DNA from: Streptomyces shenzhenensis
GTDB taxonomy: Bacteria > Actinomycetota > Actinomycetes > Streptomycetales > Streptomycetaceae
Assembly: GCF_003688995.1 (NCBI RefSeq)
Contig: NZ_PENI01000017.1
Location: 124,001-188,000, forward strand
Length of the DNA stretch: 64,000 nt
Direction of reading: 5' to 3'
The notes beneath the pieces were generated by a model. It had not been told where the DNA came from. It was given only the letters and a program-made list of their open reading frames with translations, and searched no databases. This document shows, piece by piece, positions 27,429 through 35,691 of the stretch (positions within the stretch are counted from its first letter, which is position 1; the number at the start of each line of letters is the position of its first letter). The translations under genes and the position numbers were made by a program.

Positions 27429-27680
27429 GTGCGTGACAAAACCCAAGCGAATTCCGCCGCGCCCGGTGACGGACTCATCCGTGCCGGTGCCGTGGTCTTC
27501 TTCCTCGGTGCCGTGGCCACTCTCGTCACCGTGGCCCCGCTGTTCCTGGGCGCGAAGCCTTTTCCGACCTACATGTTCGGTCTGAGCATGCTCATGGGGG
27601 TCGGATTCCTCGTGGCCGGCGCGGGGGTCCTGCGATCGGCCGCGGCCGGCCGGCGTCAGGCGCGGGGCGCCTCGCGGTAG
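27429..27680 (+). CDS. Small two-helix membrane protein
   Basis: An 83-residue protein with two hydrophobic segments (IRAGAVVFFLGAVATLVTVA and MFGLSMLMGVGFLVAGAGVL) separated by a short loop LFLGAKPFPTY, and a basic C-terminus. It matches the general profile of conserved streptomycete membrane proteins without function. The GTG at 27429 is the likely start. Its last 25 bp overlap the end of the convergent HAD phosphatase gene. Confidence 0.72.
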   Translation: MRDKTQANSAAPGDGLIRAGAVVFFLGAVATLVTVAPLFLGAKPFPTYMFGLSMLMGVGFLVAGAGVLRSAAAGRRQARGASR

Positions 27681-28291
27681 CCGGCCAGCCAGCGCGGGAA
27701 GGCGGACAGGTCGTCGAGGACGACGTCCGCGCCCGCGGTGTGCAGTTCCGCCGGGGCGCACGGGCCGGTGGCCACGGCCACGGAGAGGGCGCCGGCGGTG
27801 CGGGCGCCGCGTACGTCTCCGACGTGGTCGCCGACGTAGACGCTCGCGCTGTGTTCGCGCAGCGCCTCCGCCTTGCGCTCCGCCCACAGGTCGCCGACGA
27901 CCGCGTCGGGCTCTATGCCGAGGTGGCTGAGGTGCAGCTTCGCGTTCGGCTCGTACTTCGCGGTGACCACGATCGCCCGGCCGCCTGACTCACGCACCGC
28001 CGCGATGGCCTCGCGGGCGCCGGGCATCGCGGGGGTCGCCGCGATGGCGATCGCCGGGTACATCTCGCGGTACAGGTCGGCCATCGGGGCGACCTGCTCG
28101 GCCGGGAACCAGTTGACCAGCTCGTCGGCGAGCGGCGGCCCGAGCCGGGTGATGGCCAGATCGGCGTCGATGTAGGTCCCCGTCCGCTCCGCCAGCGCCG
28201 TGTAGCAGGCGTGGATGCCGGGCCGGGAGTCGATCAGGGTCATGTCGAGGTCGAACCCGACGGTCAGCGCACGAGAACTCATATCCGCCAT
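27656..28291 (-). CDS. HAD-family phosphatase (PGP/Gph-like)
   Basis: A 211-residue subfamily IA HAD phosphatase. Motif I GFDLDMTLIDSRPG carries both aspartates (DxDxT). Motif II is IVVTAKYEPN, the conserved Lys is in the GDLWAERKAEAL region and motif IV is YVGDHVGDVRGA. A helical cap lies between motifs I and II. Family members hydrolyse small phosphoesters such as phosphoglycolate or pyridoxal phosphate. Two close ATGs (28291 and 28282) are possible starts. It overlaps the small membrane protein gene tail to tail. Confidence 0.85.
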   Translation of the reverse strand: MADMSSRALTVGFDLDMTLIDSRPGIHACYTALAERTGTYIDADLAITRLGPPLADELVNWFPAEQVAPMADLYREMYPAIAIAATPAMPGAREAIAAVRESGGRAIVVTAKYEPNAKLHLSHLGIEPDAVVGDLWAERKAEALREHSASVYVGDHVGDVRGARTAGALSVAVATGPCAPAELHTAGADVVLDDLSAFPRWLAGYREAPRA

Positions 28292-28938
28292 TGTGCCCAC
28301 GCCCCCCTCCGGGGCCTCAGCAGGGTCCAACCGCCCCACCCGGGCGCACGGCAGCACAAGACGACGCCTTCCACCCGGGGCCCCACGGGATCCGCAGCGC
28401 ATGACAAAGGGCAACACCTGTCCTCACACCGGAACCACGACCTCCCTCTCGCCGGCTCGGCAGCGGGCGGGGCGGGCCACCACGACCGACGTACCCGAGC
28501 GAAACGGGTCACGCCGGCGCTGCCGATGCAACCAGCTGCGCGGGCCGCCGCGCCCGGCACGCCGCCAGGGCATACGGCGGGACAAGGCATCGCCGTCCAC
28601 CCGGGGTCCCACGGGATCCAGCGGCGGACGGCCCAGGCCGAGACCCGCCCCCGCTCCGGGGCAACCGGGCCGCCCCGCGCGGGCACTCCTCCAGGGCACG
28701 CGGCAAGAGAGGGCGCCGCTTTCCACCCGGGCCCCACGACGGGCCAGACAGCCCAAGAACCGCCCCCACACCGACGTACCCAAGCGGAGCGGGTCGCGCC
28801 GGGGCGCATGGCGAAGGTCGACGCCCGTCCTCGCGCCGAAACCGCGCCCCCTCACCGACGGGCCGCCGTGGTCTGCGCTCCGCCTGGGTGCGCGGCGGGA
28901 CAAGGCGACGTCGGTCACTCGGAACCCAGTAGGCGCGG
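28292..28938. repeat. Degenerate intergenic repeat tract, no gene
   Basis: About 650 bp without a supported gene. Imperfect copies of two blocks recur. One block resembles CCACCCGGGGTCCCACGGG (near 28370, 28600 and 28720). The other resembles CCGACGTACCCGAGCG (28490 and 28770) followed by GGGTCACGCCGG or GGGTCGCGCCGG. A third pair is GCGCATGACAAAGGGCAACA (near 28400) against GCGCATGGCGAAGGTCGACG (near 28803). The copies are too diverged and irregular for a tandem array. I read it as decayed, duplicated intergenic sequence. Confidence 0.5.
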
Positions 28939-30000
28939 TTAGTGGTGGCGTTGGGAGCGCCAGAGGATGTACGCGGCTGAGGTCAGGGCCGCGGCTCGGA
29001 CCGCCCAGGGCCAGGTTTCGGTCAGGGCGTCGCTCATGTGGCCCTGGGCGATGGGGTCGCCCCAGCGGCCCTCGCTCCGGCCCCACAGCCAGACCAGGCC
29101 GCCCGTGAGCGCCAGTCCGGGCAGGCCCATGACGGCCCACTTGCTCTCCGCCGCGGTGAGGCGACGGGAGCCGTAGGCGATGAGCCAGCCGACGATCAGT
29201 GCGAACCAGTTGCCGAGCACCGCCCCGGCGACCAGGGCCGCGGCGGCGAGCAGGAGCAGCGGGTTGGTCCAGCCCGCGGCGGGGCGGGGCAGCGGCAGCC
29301 GGCGGCGCGGGGGCGGATCGGCGGGCCCGAGGGGCGGTCCGGGTTCCGCCTCGCCCTTGGCGGGCTCCCCCTTGGCCGGCTCCCCCTTCGCGGCCGTTTT
29401 CTCCTCGGCCTCGGATTCCTTCGGTGGTGGCTTGAGGAGTTCGGGGATCTCCACGCCCCCGACGAACCCCGGCACGCTGTCCCCGACCCCGAACGGGCTG
29501 TCGTCCACCCGCCACCAGTCGGGCTGCAGAGCGCTGTCGCCGAGTTCGTCCTCCCCGGCGAGGTGGGGCGGCGACGGTGCGTCGGACCGCGCGGGCGCCT
29601 CCGGCTCGGCCGGCCGCGGGCGGGGCACGCCCCGGCGGAGCCCCGGGCCCTTCTGCCCCAGCAGCCCGTTGGGCCCCAGCAACCGCTTGGGACCCAGCAG
29701 TCCCTTCGGCTCGGGCTCGCGCGGTGCGGGCTGCGCGGGCACGGCGGCGGGCGGCGGCTGCGGCCCCCCGCTCCCCCCGCCCGCCGCCGTGACGACCTCG
29801 TCCGGTGTGCCCAGCCCGTCGAGGATGCGGCGTACGGCGGCGGGACTGTCCACGGCGGCCCTGGCCCGGTGCCGGTCGATCTCGTTGCGCAGCCCGGACA
29901 CCAGGCGCATGCGGTCGGCCGACGGCAACTGGCGCTGCTGCGCGATGTCGCCGACGCGGCTCAGATACTCGTAGACGACCTGGTCGCTCTCGATACCCAC
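28939..30000 (-). CDS. Membrane protein with N-terminal HAAS-like signalling domain
   Basis: A 353-residue protein. Residues 5-70 (VVYEYLSRVGDIAQQRQLPS to RILDGLGTPDEVV) match the helical HAAS module: an LP..R motif, an EI..HR element and a final LGxPxxV. A Pro/Gly/Glu-rich linker of about 190 residues follows, including repeats of the type LLGPKRL/LLGPNGL and KGEPAKGEPAKGE. Four C-terminal hydrophobic helices start at NPLLLLAAAALVAGAVLG. HAAS proteins usually pair with PadR regulators, but none is adjacent. The start is GTG with GGAGGGGA four bases upstream, well supported. The role may be membrane sensing; this is inference. Confidence 0.75.
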   Translation of the reverse strand: MGIESDQVVYEYLSRVGDIAQQRQLPSADRMRLVSGLRNEIDRHRARAAVDSPAAVRRILDGLGTPDEVVTAAGGGSGGPQPPPAAVPAQPAPREPEPKGLLGPKRLLGPNGLLGQKGPGLRRGVPRPRPAEPEAPARSDAPSPPHLAGEDELGDSALQPDWWRVDDSPFGVGDSVPGFVGGVEIPELLKPPPKESEAEEKTAAKGEPAKGEPAKGEAEPGPPLGPADPPPRRRLPLPRPAAGWTNPLLLLAAAALVAGAVLGNWFALIVGWLIAYGSRRLTAAESKWAVMGLPGLALTGGLVWLWGRSEGRWGDPIAQGHMSDALTETWPWAVRAAALTSAAYILWRSQRHH

Positions 30001-30211
30001 GAAGTCCCCTCCGGGGCCGGTGCGTTCGATACCCCGTCGGGACGACGGTAGCGCAGGCCACGGCTCGGTCCTGCTCGCACTGCCTGACCATCGCCGAGGT
30101 ATGCGCAGCGTTCCGTTCTCCCGGCGGTCGCCGCTCCCCCGGCACGGAGGAGCCCCGGACCGGGGGGCACTTCCTCCCGGTGCCGACCCCGCACCCGCTA
30201 CCGTGGGTCGG

Positions 30212-32851
30212 ATGAGCAACCCGGCACCACCGCCGCGTTCCCTCGCGGAGGCGCTCCGCGCCAGGGACGACGCCTCCCTGGCCGTGCTGCTGCGCAGCCG
30301 ACCCGACCTCATCACCCCGGTGCCCACCGACCTCACCCAGCTCGCCACCCGTGCGGGCACCCGGGCCTCGGTGCTGCGCGCCCTGGAGCGCCTCGACCTC
30401 TTCGCCCTGCAGACGGCCCAGGCCCTGGCCGTGGCCGCGGACCCGGCGTCCTACGACGAGTTGCGCGGCCTGCTGGCGGGCGACGCCGGCGACCGGGCCG
30501 TCGTGGCCGCGCTGCCGGACGCCCTCGCCACCCTGCGCGAGCAGGCCCTGGTGTGGGGCGGCGACGACCGGCTGCGGCTGGTCCGCACGGCCCGCGAGGT
30601 GCTCGCCCCGACGCCGCAGCATCCGTCTCCGACCGGCCTCGGCCCGACCGTGCAGGAGACCACCGCGGGCATGTCGCCGGGCCGGATCCAGGAGATCGTC
30701 ACGGCCGCGGGCCTGCCCTCGACCCATGACCCGGTCTCCGCCGCGGCGGCGCTCTCCGCCCTGTTCACCGACCGCGGGCGGATGGCCGCGCTGCTCGCCG
30801 GGGCCCCGGCGGAGTCCCGTGAGGTGCTGACCCGGCTCGTCTGGGGGCCGCCGTACGGCCAGGTCACCCCGGAGCCGGCCGCCCATCTGCGCTGGCTGCT
30901 CGACCGCGGTCTGCTGCTGCCGACGGCGCCCGGCACGGTCGTGCTCCCGCGCGAGGTCGCCCTGCATCTGCGCGAGGGCCGCGCCCACCGTGCGCCCGAG
31001 GCGGTGCCGCCGCCGGTCGGGACGGCGGCGACGCATCCCGCGCAGATCGTGGACGCGACGGCGGCCGGGCAGGCGTACACCGCGCTGGCGGCCGTGGAGG
31101 AGCTGCTGAAGGAATGGGACGAGGGCGGTCCGACGGTGCTGCGGGCCGGCGGGCTCAGCGTCCGGGACCTGAAGCGGACGGCGGTCGCCCTCGACGTGTC
31201 CGAACCGGTCGCCGCGTTCTGGGTCGAACTGGCCTACGCGGCGGGCCTGCTGGCCTCCGACGGTGAGGCGGACGAGCGGTACGCGGCGACCCCGGCGTAC
31301 GACACGTGGCTGGAGCTGCCTCCGGCCGAGCGGTGGGCGCGGCTCGCGGAGGCGTGGCTGACGGCGACCCGGACGGCGGGGCTCGTCGGCGGGCGGGACA
31401 CCAAGGACCGTACGTTGGCGGCGCTGGGGCCGGGACTCGACCGCTCCGTGGCGCCCGAGGTGCGGCACCGGGTGCTGGGGCTGCTGGCCGCGCTGCCGGA
31501 GGGCGCCGCGCCCGACCTCGGTTCCCTGCTGGCCCGGCTGCGCTGGGAGCGTCCGCTGCGCGGCCCGGTGGCCACCCCGGTGGCCACCCCGGTGGCCACC
31601 CCGGTGGGCGGCCCGGCGCGCGAGGGCGGCCGGCCGCGGGGCGGCGACGAGGACCTGCGCTCCCGGATCGCGCGCTGGACGCCGACGGAGGCGGAGCTGC
31701 TGGGCATCACCGGCCGCGGCGCCCTGTCGGCCCACGGCCGCGCGCTGCTCGGCGCCTCCGCCCCCGCGGCCTCCGCCGCGTCCGCGCCCGCGCCGGGCGG
31801 CGGTCGCCGGACCGGCGGCGGCCCGGCCGACGGGCCGGGGGACAAGCTGCCCGCGCACCACCGCCGGCGTCCGCCCGCGCCCCGTGCGCCCCTCTCGCCG
31901 GGCGAGCTGGTGGCGGCCTCCGCCGCCGCTGCCGGGCTGCTCGCGCCGCTGCTGCCCGAGCCGCTGGACCACGTCCTGCTCCAGGCGGACCTGACGGCGG
32001 TGGCACCGGGGCCGCTGGAGCGGTCGCTGGCCGAGACGCTGGGCGTGCTCGCGGACGTCGAGTCGAAGGGCGGCGCGACGGTCTACCGCTTCACGCCCGC
32101 CTCCGTGCGGCGCGCCCTTGACGCCGGCCGGACCGCCGCCGACCTGCACGCCTTCCTCACCGCGCACTCCCGCACCCCGGTCCCGCAACCGTTGGCGTAC
32201 CTGATCGACGACGTGGCCCGCAAGCACGGCCGGCTGCGGGTGGGCGCGGCGTCCGCGTACGTGCGCTGCGACGACGACACGCTGCTGAACGAGATCCTCG
32301 CCGACCGGCGGTCGGCCGCCCTGCGGCTGCGCCGGCTGGCGCCGACCGTGCTCGCGGCGCAGGCCGACCCGGCGGCGCTCCTGGAGGGCCTGCGCGCGAT
32401 GGGCTACGCGCCCGCCGCCGAGTCCGCCGAGGGTGATGTGCTGATCGCCCGCGCCCACGCCCACCGCACCCCGCCCCGCGCGGCCCCCGAGCCGGTCCCG
32501 GACGGCCCGCCCGCCCCCGACGCGACCCTGCTGTCCGCGGCGATCCGTGCGATCCGCGCCGGTGACCTGGCCGCCACGACCCCGCGCAAGCCCGCGGGCG
32601 TCCCCGCCCCGGCCGGCGACCTGCCGCGCACCAGTTCCGCCGAGACCCTGGCCACCATGCAGGCCGCCGTCCTGACGGGCGAGACCCTGTGGATCGGGTA
32701 TGTGAACCCCGAGGGCGCCGCCAGCCAGCGCGTCATCGCGCCCATCCGGGTCGAGGGCGGCTTCGTGACGGCGTACGACCACACGGCGGACGAGGTGCGG
32801 ACCTATCCGCTGCACCGGGTCACGGGGGTCGCGGAGCTGGCGGACGACTGA
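30212..32851 (+). CDS. Helicase-associated domain protein with C-terminal WYL-like domain
   Basis: An 879-residue actinobacterial protein annotated in this family as helicase C-terminal (Helicase_C_3, XPB-associated), with no helicase ATPase motifs of its own. The N-terminal region (SLAEALRARDDASLAVLLRS) is a winged-helix array. A long low-complexity middle contains three perfect VATP repeats (31566-31613, 12-bp units). The last 60 residues (ETLWIGYVNPEGAASQRVIA to TYPLHRVTGVAEL) look like a WYL ligand/nucleic-acid-binding domain. It is co-oriented with the XPB helicase 8 kb downstream. The two probably work together in DNA repair or transcription-coupled processes, but the island separates them here. 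Confidence 0.82.
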   Translation: MSNPAPPPRSLAEALRARDDASLAVLLRSRPDLITPVPTDLTQLATRAGTRASVLRALERLDLFALQTAQALAVAADPASYDELRGLLAGDAGDRAVVAALPDALATLREQALVWGGDDRLRLVRTAREVLAPTPQHPSPTGLGPTVQETTAGMSPGRIQEIVTAAGLPSTHDPVSAAAALSALFTDRGRMAALLAGAPAESREVLTRLVWGPPYGQVTPEPAAHLRWLLDRGLLLPTAPGTVVLPREVALHLREGRAHRAPEAVPPPVGTAATHPAQIVDATAAGQAYTALAAVEELLKEWDEGGPTVLRAGGLSVRDLKRTAVALDVSEPVAAFWVELAYAAGLLASDGEADERYAATPAYDTWLELPPAERWARLAEAWLTATRTAGLVGGRDTKDRTLAALGPGLDRSVAPEVRHRVLGLLAALPEGAAPDLGSLLARLRWERPLRGPVATPVATPVATPVGGPAREGGRPRGGDEDLRSRIARWTPTEAELLGITGRGALSAHGRALLGASAPAASAASAPAPGGGRRTGGGPADGPGDKLPAHHRRRPPAPRAPLSPGELVAASAAAAGLLAPLLPEPLDHVLLQADLTAVAPGPLERSLAETLGVLADVESKGGATVYRFTPASVRRALDAGRTAADLHAFLTAHSRTPVPQPLAYLIDDVARKHGRLRVGAASAYVRCDDDTLLNEILADRRSAALRLRRLAPTVLAAQADPAALLEGLRAMGYAPAAESAEGDVLIARAHAHRTPPRAAPEPVPDGPPAPDATLLSAAIRAIRAGDLAATTPRKPAGVPAPAGDLPRTSSAETLATMQAAVLTGETLWIGYVNPEGAASQRVIAPIRVEGGFVTAYDHTADEVRTYPLHRVTGVAELADD

Positions 32852-33171
32852 ACCGGGACCCGTCGTGATCACCGGGCGGTAGGGCACACTGGACGTTTGG
32901 CTCGGCGGAAAGTTCCGTTGCCGCTACCGCACTTCGCCACCGCAGTCATGGACGAGGCGGAATCCAGTGGTGTGCCGTTTGATCCAAGACCGGAAGGCCC
33001 CTGGGCCAGCAGCGCGACGGCGCCCCGAGACTGCAGGCGCCATCGCCGAGGCCGCCCGGCTGCACGCGGCGCGGACCCCCAAGGTCGCTGTCGAGCGCCA
33101 CCCTCCGACCGGCAACTTCGCTGCGCCGACGCCCCTAGTGTCAGCCGACGACCAGCTTGGCTCTGGAACGG
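32852..33171. other. Left edge of accessory island, no gene recognised
   Basis: About 320 bp between the helicase-associated gene and the Nudix gene. The first 45 bp, with GGGCACACTGGACGTTTG, resemble promoter-like sequence of the original downstream gene. The rest is a coding-like relic in several frames without identity. The inverted repeat GGCTCTG (33159-33165) and CAGAGCC (33181-33187) spans the end of the Nudix gene and may be a weak terminator. I could not find a copy of the right-edge sequence here, so the attachment core is unresolved. Confidence 0.4.
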
Positions 33172-33585
33172 TCAGGAGGACAGAGCCGCGTCGAGGTAGT
33201 CCTGCACCGGCTCGAACAGCCCGTACGGCACGAACTGCGGGATCTCGGAATGCGCGACCCAGGACAGTTCAGCCAGTTCCTCCGTGTCCGCGACATGAGC
33301 CGTGCCGCTCAGCACCTCGCAGGCCGTGTACGACATCTGCCGCCCCGTCTTCGGATGGACCCGCTCGCCGAGCAGCTTCACGGCGGTCACGGTCAGGCCG
33401 GTTTCCTCCTGGGTTTCCCGTACGGCGGCGTCCTCGCGGGATTCACCGGGTTCGACTTCCCCGGCGGGGAACTGCCAGGAGAGCTGACCTTCGCTGACGC
33501 GGCGGCGCACCATCAGAACGCGGCCCTCGTGAACGACAATGGCGGCGGCGATGCCCGGCCGCACGTTCCTGTGGTGTTCGGTCAC
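33172..33585 (-). CDS. Nudix hydrolase
   Basis: A 137-residue Nudix enzyme. The Nudix box GEVEPGESREDAAVRETQEE-TGL is canonical, with all catalytic glutamates (GX5E, REX2EEXG). Flanking strands are AAAIVVHEGRVLMVRRR and LSWQFPAG, the latter recalling MutT-like NTP pyrophosphatases. The substrate could be a nucleoside triphosphate, a dinucleoside or a capped RNA. The GTG at 33585 has GGAGGA upstream and overlaps the stop of the HTH-Nudix gene (GTGA), so the pair is translationally coupled. Confidence 0.9.
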   Translation of the reverse strand: MTEHHRNVRPGIAAAIVVHEGRVLMVRRRVSEGQLSWQFPAGEVEPGESREDAAVRETQEETGLTVTAVKLLGERVHPKTGRQMSYTACEVLSGTAHVADTEELAELSWVAHSEIPQFVPYGLFEPVQDYLDAALSS

Positions 33586-34241
33586 GTCTGCTCCTCCAGG
33601 ACGGCCAGGACGGCTGGAAAGATCGTGTGGACGGGAATGAACCGGGACACCGCGTTCATTGGGACCCACATCACATCGATGTTCTCGGCCGCGTCGCTAT
33701 TGGTCGCTTCACCGGCGAGGTATTCGCACAGGAAGTACTCGCACAGCACTCCGGTCAGGGGGTGTAGCCGGTCGCCCAGGCGTTGCCGTACCGCGCAGTG
33801 CACACCGGTCTCGGCCAGGGTCTCTCTGATCGTTATGGTCTGCGCTTTGTCCCCCGGCTTGATGACGCCTGCCGGAAACTGCCACGTGATTCCGGCGGCG
33901 TCACCGTCACGCCGACACACGAGCAGGACATCACTGTCACGGACGACCACCGCGATGGCAACCCGTAGGACCTGTGGGCCGACGGGGGACGGCTCCGCAG
34001 AAATCCGTTCCTTTGCCAGCAACAGGGCGAAGCGCTGTCGTGCCCCCGTCGGGGCCTGCTCATAGGCCGTGTCCAGGAGTTGCTGTATCTCTCTGCGCGG
34101 CACGACCGAGGCGTCCGCATGCCAGGCGGCCACTGTCCGCACGGCAACGCCCAGGTGAGCGGCGAACTGTTCGTTCCCGAGCCGAAGGGCGGACTGGAGC
34201 AGACAGGCGTAACGGCCGCTCCATCGCTCGACCACGTCCAC
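33582..34241 (-). CDS. HTH-Nudix fusion, putative ligand-sensing regulator
   Basis: A 219-residue protein. The N-terminal ~75 residues contain a cro/C1-type helix-turn-helix (RLGNEQFAAHLGVAVRTVAA WHAD). The C-terminal part is a Nudix fold. Its box (GVIKPGDKAQTITIRETLAE TG) has Asp for the first Glu and Ala for one catalytic Glu, so hydrolysis is probably lost or weak, as in NrtR-type regulators where the Nudix fold senses a nucleotide. It is divergent from the kinase operon, consistent with control of both arms. Several starts are possible; the GTG at 34241 has a GGGGG ribosome site about 8 bp upstream. Function is inferred. Confidence 0.72.
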   Translation of the reverse strand: MDVVERWSGRYACLLQSALRLGNEQFAAHLGVAVRTVAAWHADASVVPRREIQQLLDTAYEQAPTGARQRFALLLAKERISAEPSPVGPQVLRVAIAVVVRDSDVLLVCRRDGDAAGITWQFPAGVIKPGDKAQTITIRETLAETGVHCAVRQRLGDRLHPLTGVLCEYFLCEYLAGEATNSDAAENIDVMWVPMNAVSRFIPVHTIFPAVLAVLEEQT

Positions 34242-34543
34242 AAGTCCGCCCCCTTCACCGTCATTCGGATGCATGAACACACCCGCCGAAACTGCATCCT
34301 CGCTGCACTGCTGCTTCATGGCCGAGCGACAGAAAACCCGGAAGGATCAAAATCGTCAGCAACGGCGTACGTCCGACCCATTCAAGATCCAGCCCGGGGC
34401 GACGTGTGTCATGCGAAACACCAGGCAAGCCAGGAGAAATTCTAGAGGCATACCACCTTCGGATAGTGGGCGTAGGAAAGTTGACCGAATCAGACCTCTC
34501 GAGAACCTGACATCACCTTCACGGCGCACTCGGTCACCAGTGT

Positions 34544-34584
34544 GTTACCCGCACGTACGTACCACTTGGGTAACGCCGGTAACC
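34544..34584. promoter_or_regulatory. Candidate operator in the divergent island promoter
   Basis: GTTACCC (34544-34550) and GGGTAAC (34568-34574) are perfect inverted repeats 17 bp apart. Another GGTAAC occurs at 34578-34583, ten bp after the second arm, one helical turn. The cluster lies about 60 bp upstream of the NDK-like start in the 400-bp control region shared with the HTH-Nudix gene. It is the best candidate site for that regulator. No gene is seen in the rest of 34242-34644. Confidence 0.55.
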
Positions 34585-34644
34585 TCTGCGCGAGAAGACT
34601 GATGGGTCGTCATGTGTGTTTTATGACAAGGTGAAAGGGAGTCA

Positions 34645-35154
34645 ATGGTCGAGAACCAGGCACAGTCCGCGGAGCGCACGCTCGTTCTGCTCAAGCCTGA
34701 CGCGCTGGCCCGTGGCCTGGCGGGAAGGATCATCACGCGGTTCGAAGACGCCGCGCTGAAGATCGTCGGCACCAAGATGAAATGGATGGACTCCGAATTC
34801 ACCCGCCGGCACTACTTCGACCTGGAGGAGCGTCTCGGGTCAGAGGTCTACGACGTCACCGCCACGTTCATGCAGCAGGGTCCGGTGATCGCCCTGGTAC
34901 TGGAGGGCTTCGACGCCATCGCGACCGTTCGCAAGATCGTGGGCAGCACCTACCCGAACCAGGCTCCGGCCGGCACCGTGCGAGGCGATTTCTCTCACTA
35001 CAGCGCCGCCGCCAGCAAGGCCTCCGGCAAGGCGGTCGCGAACCTGGTGCACGCCTCCGGCAATGCGGAGGAGGCCAAACAGGAGGTGGAGCTGTGGTTC
35101 GGCAAGGACGAACTGCAGGACTACAAGACGCTCGCCGAGATGTACACGTACTGA
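34645..35154 (+). CDS. Nucleoside-diphosphate kinase-like protein
   Basis: A 169-residue NDK-fold protein. TLVLLKPDAL (12-21), TVRGDFSHYS (111-120) and the phospho-histidine motif NLVHASGN (H136) are all present, so phosphotransfer is plausible. It is longer than housekeeping Ndk (about 137 residues): an N-terminal extension and an insertion of about ten residues between RGDF and the active His. A second, accessory NDK next to Nudix and CYTH proteins suggests specialised nucleotide handling. The ribosome site AAAGGGAG precedes the ATG. It is the first gene of the rightward operon, with the next start 80 bp on. Confidence 0.85.
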   Translation: MVENQAQSAERTLVLLKPDALARGLAGRIITRFEDAALKIVGTKMKWMDSEFTRRHYFDLEERLGSEVYDVTATFMQQGPVIALVLEGFDAIATVRKIVGSTYPNQAPAGTVRGDFSHYSAAASKASGKAVANLVHASGNAEEAKQEVELWFGKDELQDYKTLAEMYTY

Positions 35155-35233
35155 CAGCGGGGCATGGCGTCACCGCAGGGCCGCCGAGGCGTTGATCACC
35201 ACTGGGCACGTCCGTCCGATCCGAGAGGACATC

Positions 35234-35533
35234 ATGAGCAACCCGACCCGCTCCGCCTCCACCGACGAGTTGGAGGCGGTCTTCCAGCGGGAGCTGGTGA
35301 CCGACCGCTGGGCGGCTGCGGAGACCGCCTTCGCCCTGGCGTCGCGCCACCGCGACCTGACCGACTGGTCCGCGTCGCGTGAGTGGGTCCAGCAGTGCCT
35401 GCGCTTGCTGGAAGGCTTCCCTGCCGAGGCGGAGGAGCAGGTCGCCACCCGCCGTACGTCGGTGGGCGGGGTCCAGCTGCCGAACTACCTACACGCGGGC
35501 GTCGTCCAGGCACGCTTCGGCGACCTCGGCTGA
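35234..35533 (+). CDS. Unknown 99-residue helical protein
   Basis: I do not recognise the family. It is a soluble, mainly helical protein (DELEAVFQRELVTDRWAAAE, WVQQCLRLLEGFPAEAEEQV) with the odd C-terminus LPNYLHAGVVQARFGDLG and no cysteines or membrane segment. GAGAGGA precedes the ATG. It sits between the NDK-like and CYTH genes and may be an accessory subunit. The 158-bp gap to the CYTH gene shows no clear terminator. Confidence 0.6.
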   Translation: MSNPTRSASTDELEAVFQRELVTDRWAAAETAFALASRHRDLTDWSASREWVQQCLRLLEGFPAEAEEQVATRRTSVGGVQLPNYLHAGVVQARFGDLG

Positions 35534-35691
35534 CCCCCACGGATCCACTGGGGTGGTGCGGCAGGCAGCGTCTGACCGCATCACCCCGAGCCCCGACACC
35601 CATCACATAGCGCGACCGCCCTCACCGGACAGGCCCCCTTCAGCAGGGTCCGGGCGGCTTCGCCATGCCTGAAATGGAAGGGAGCGGCCTC

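Noticed and set aside
31566..31613. Short tandem repeats as a microsatellite or CRISPR-like feature
   Set aside because: They are in-frame 12-bp units coding VATP within a protein linker.
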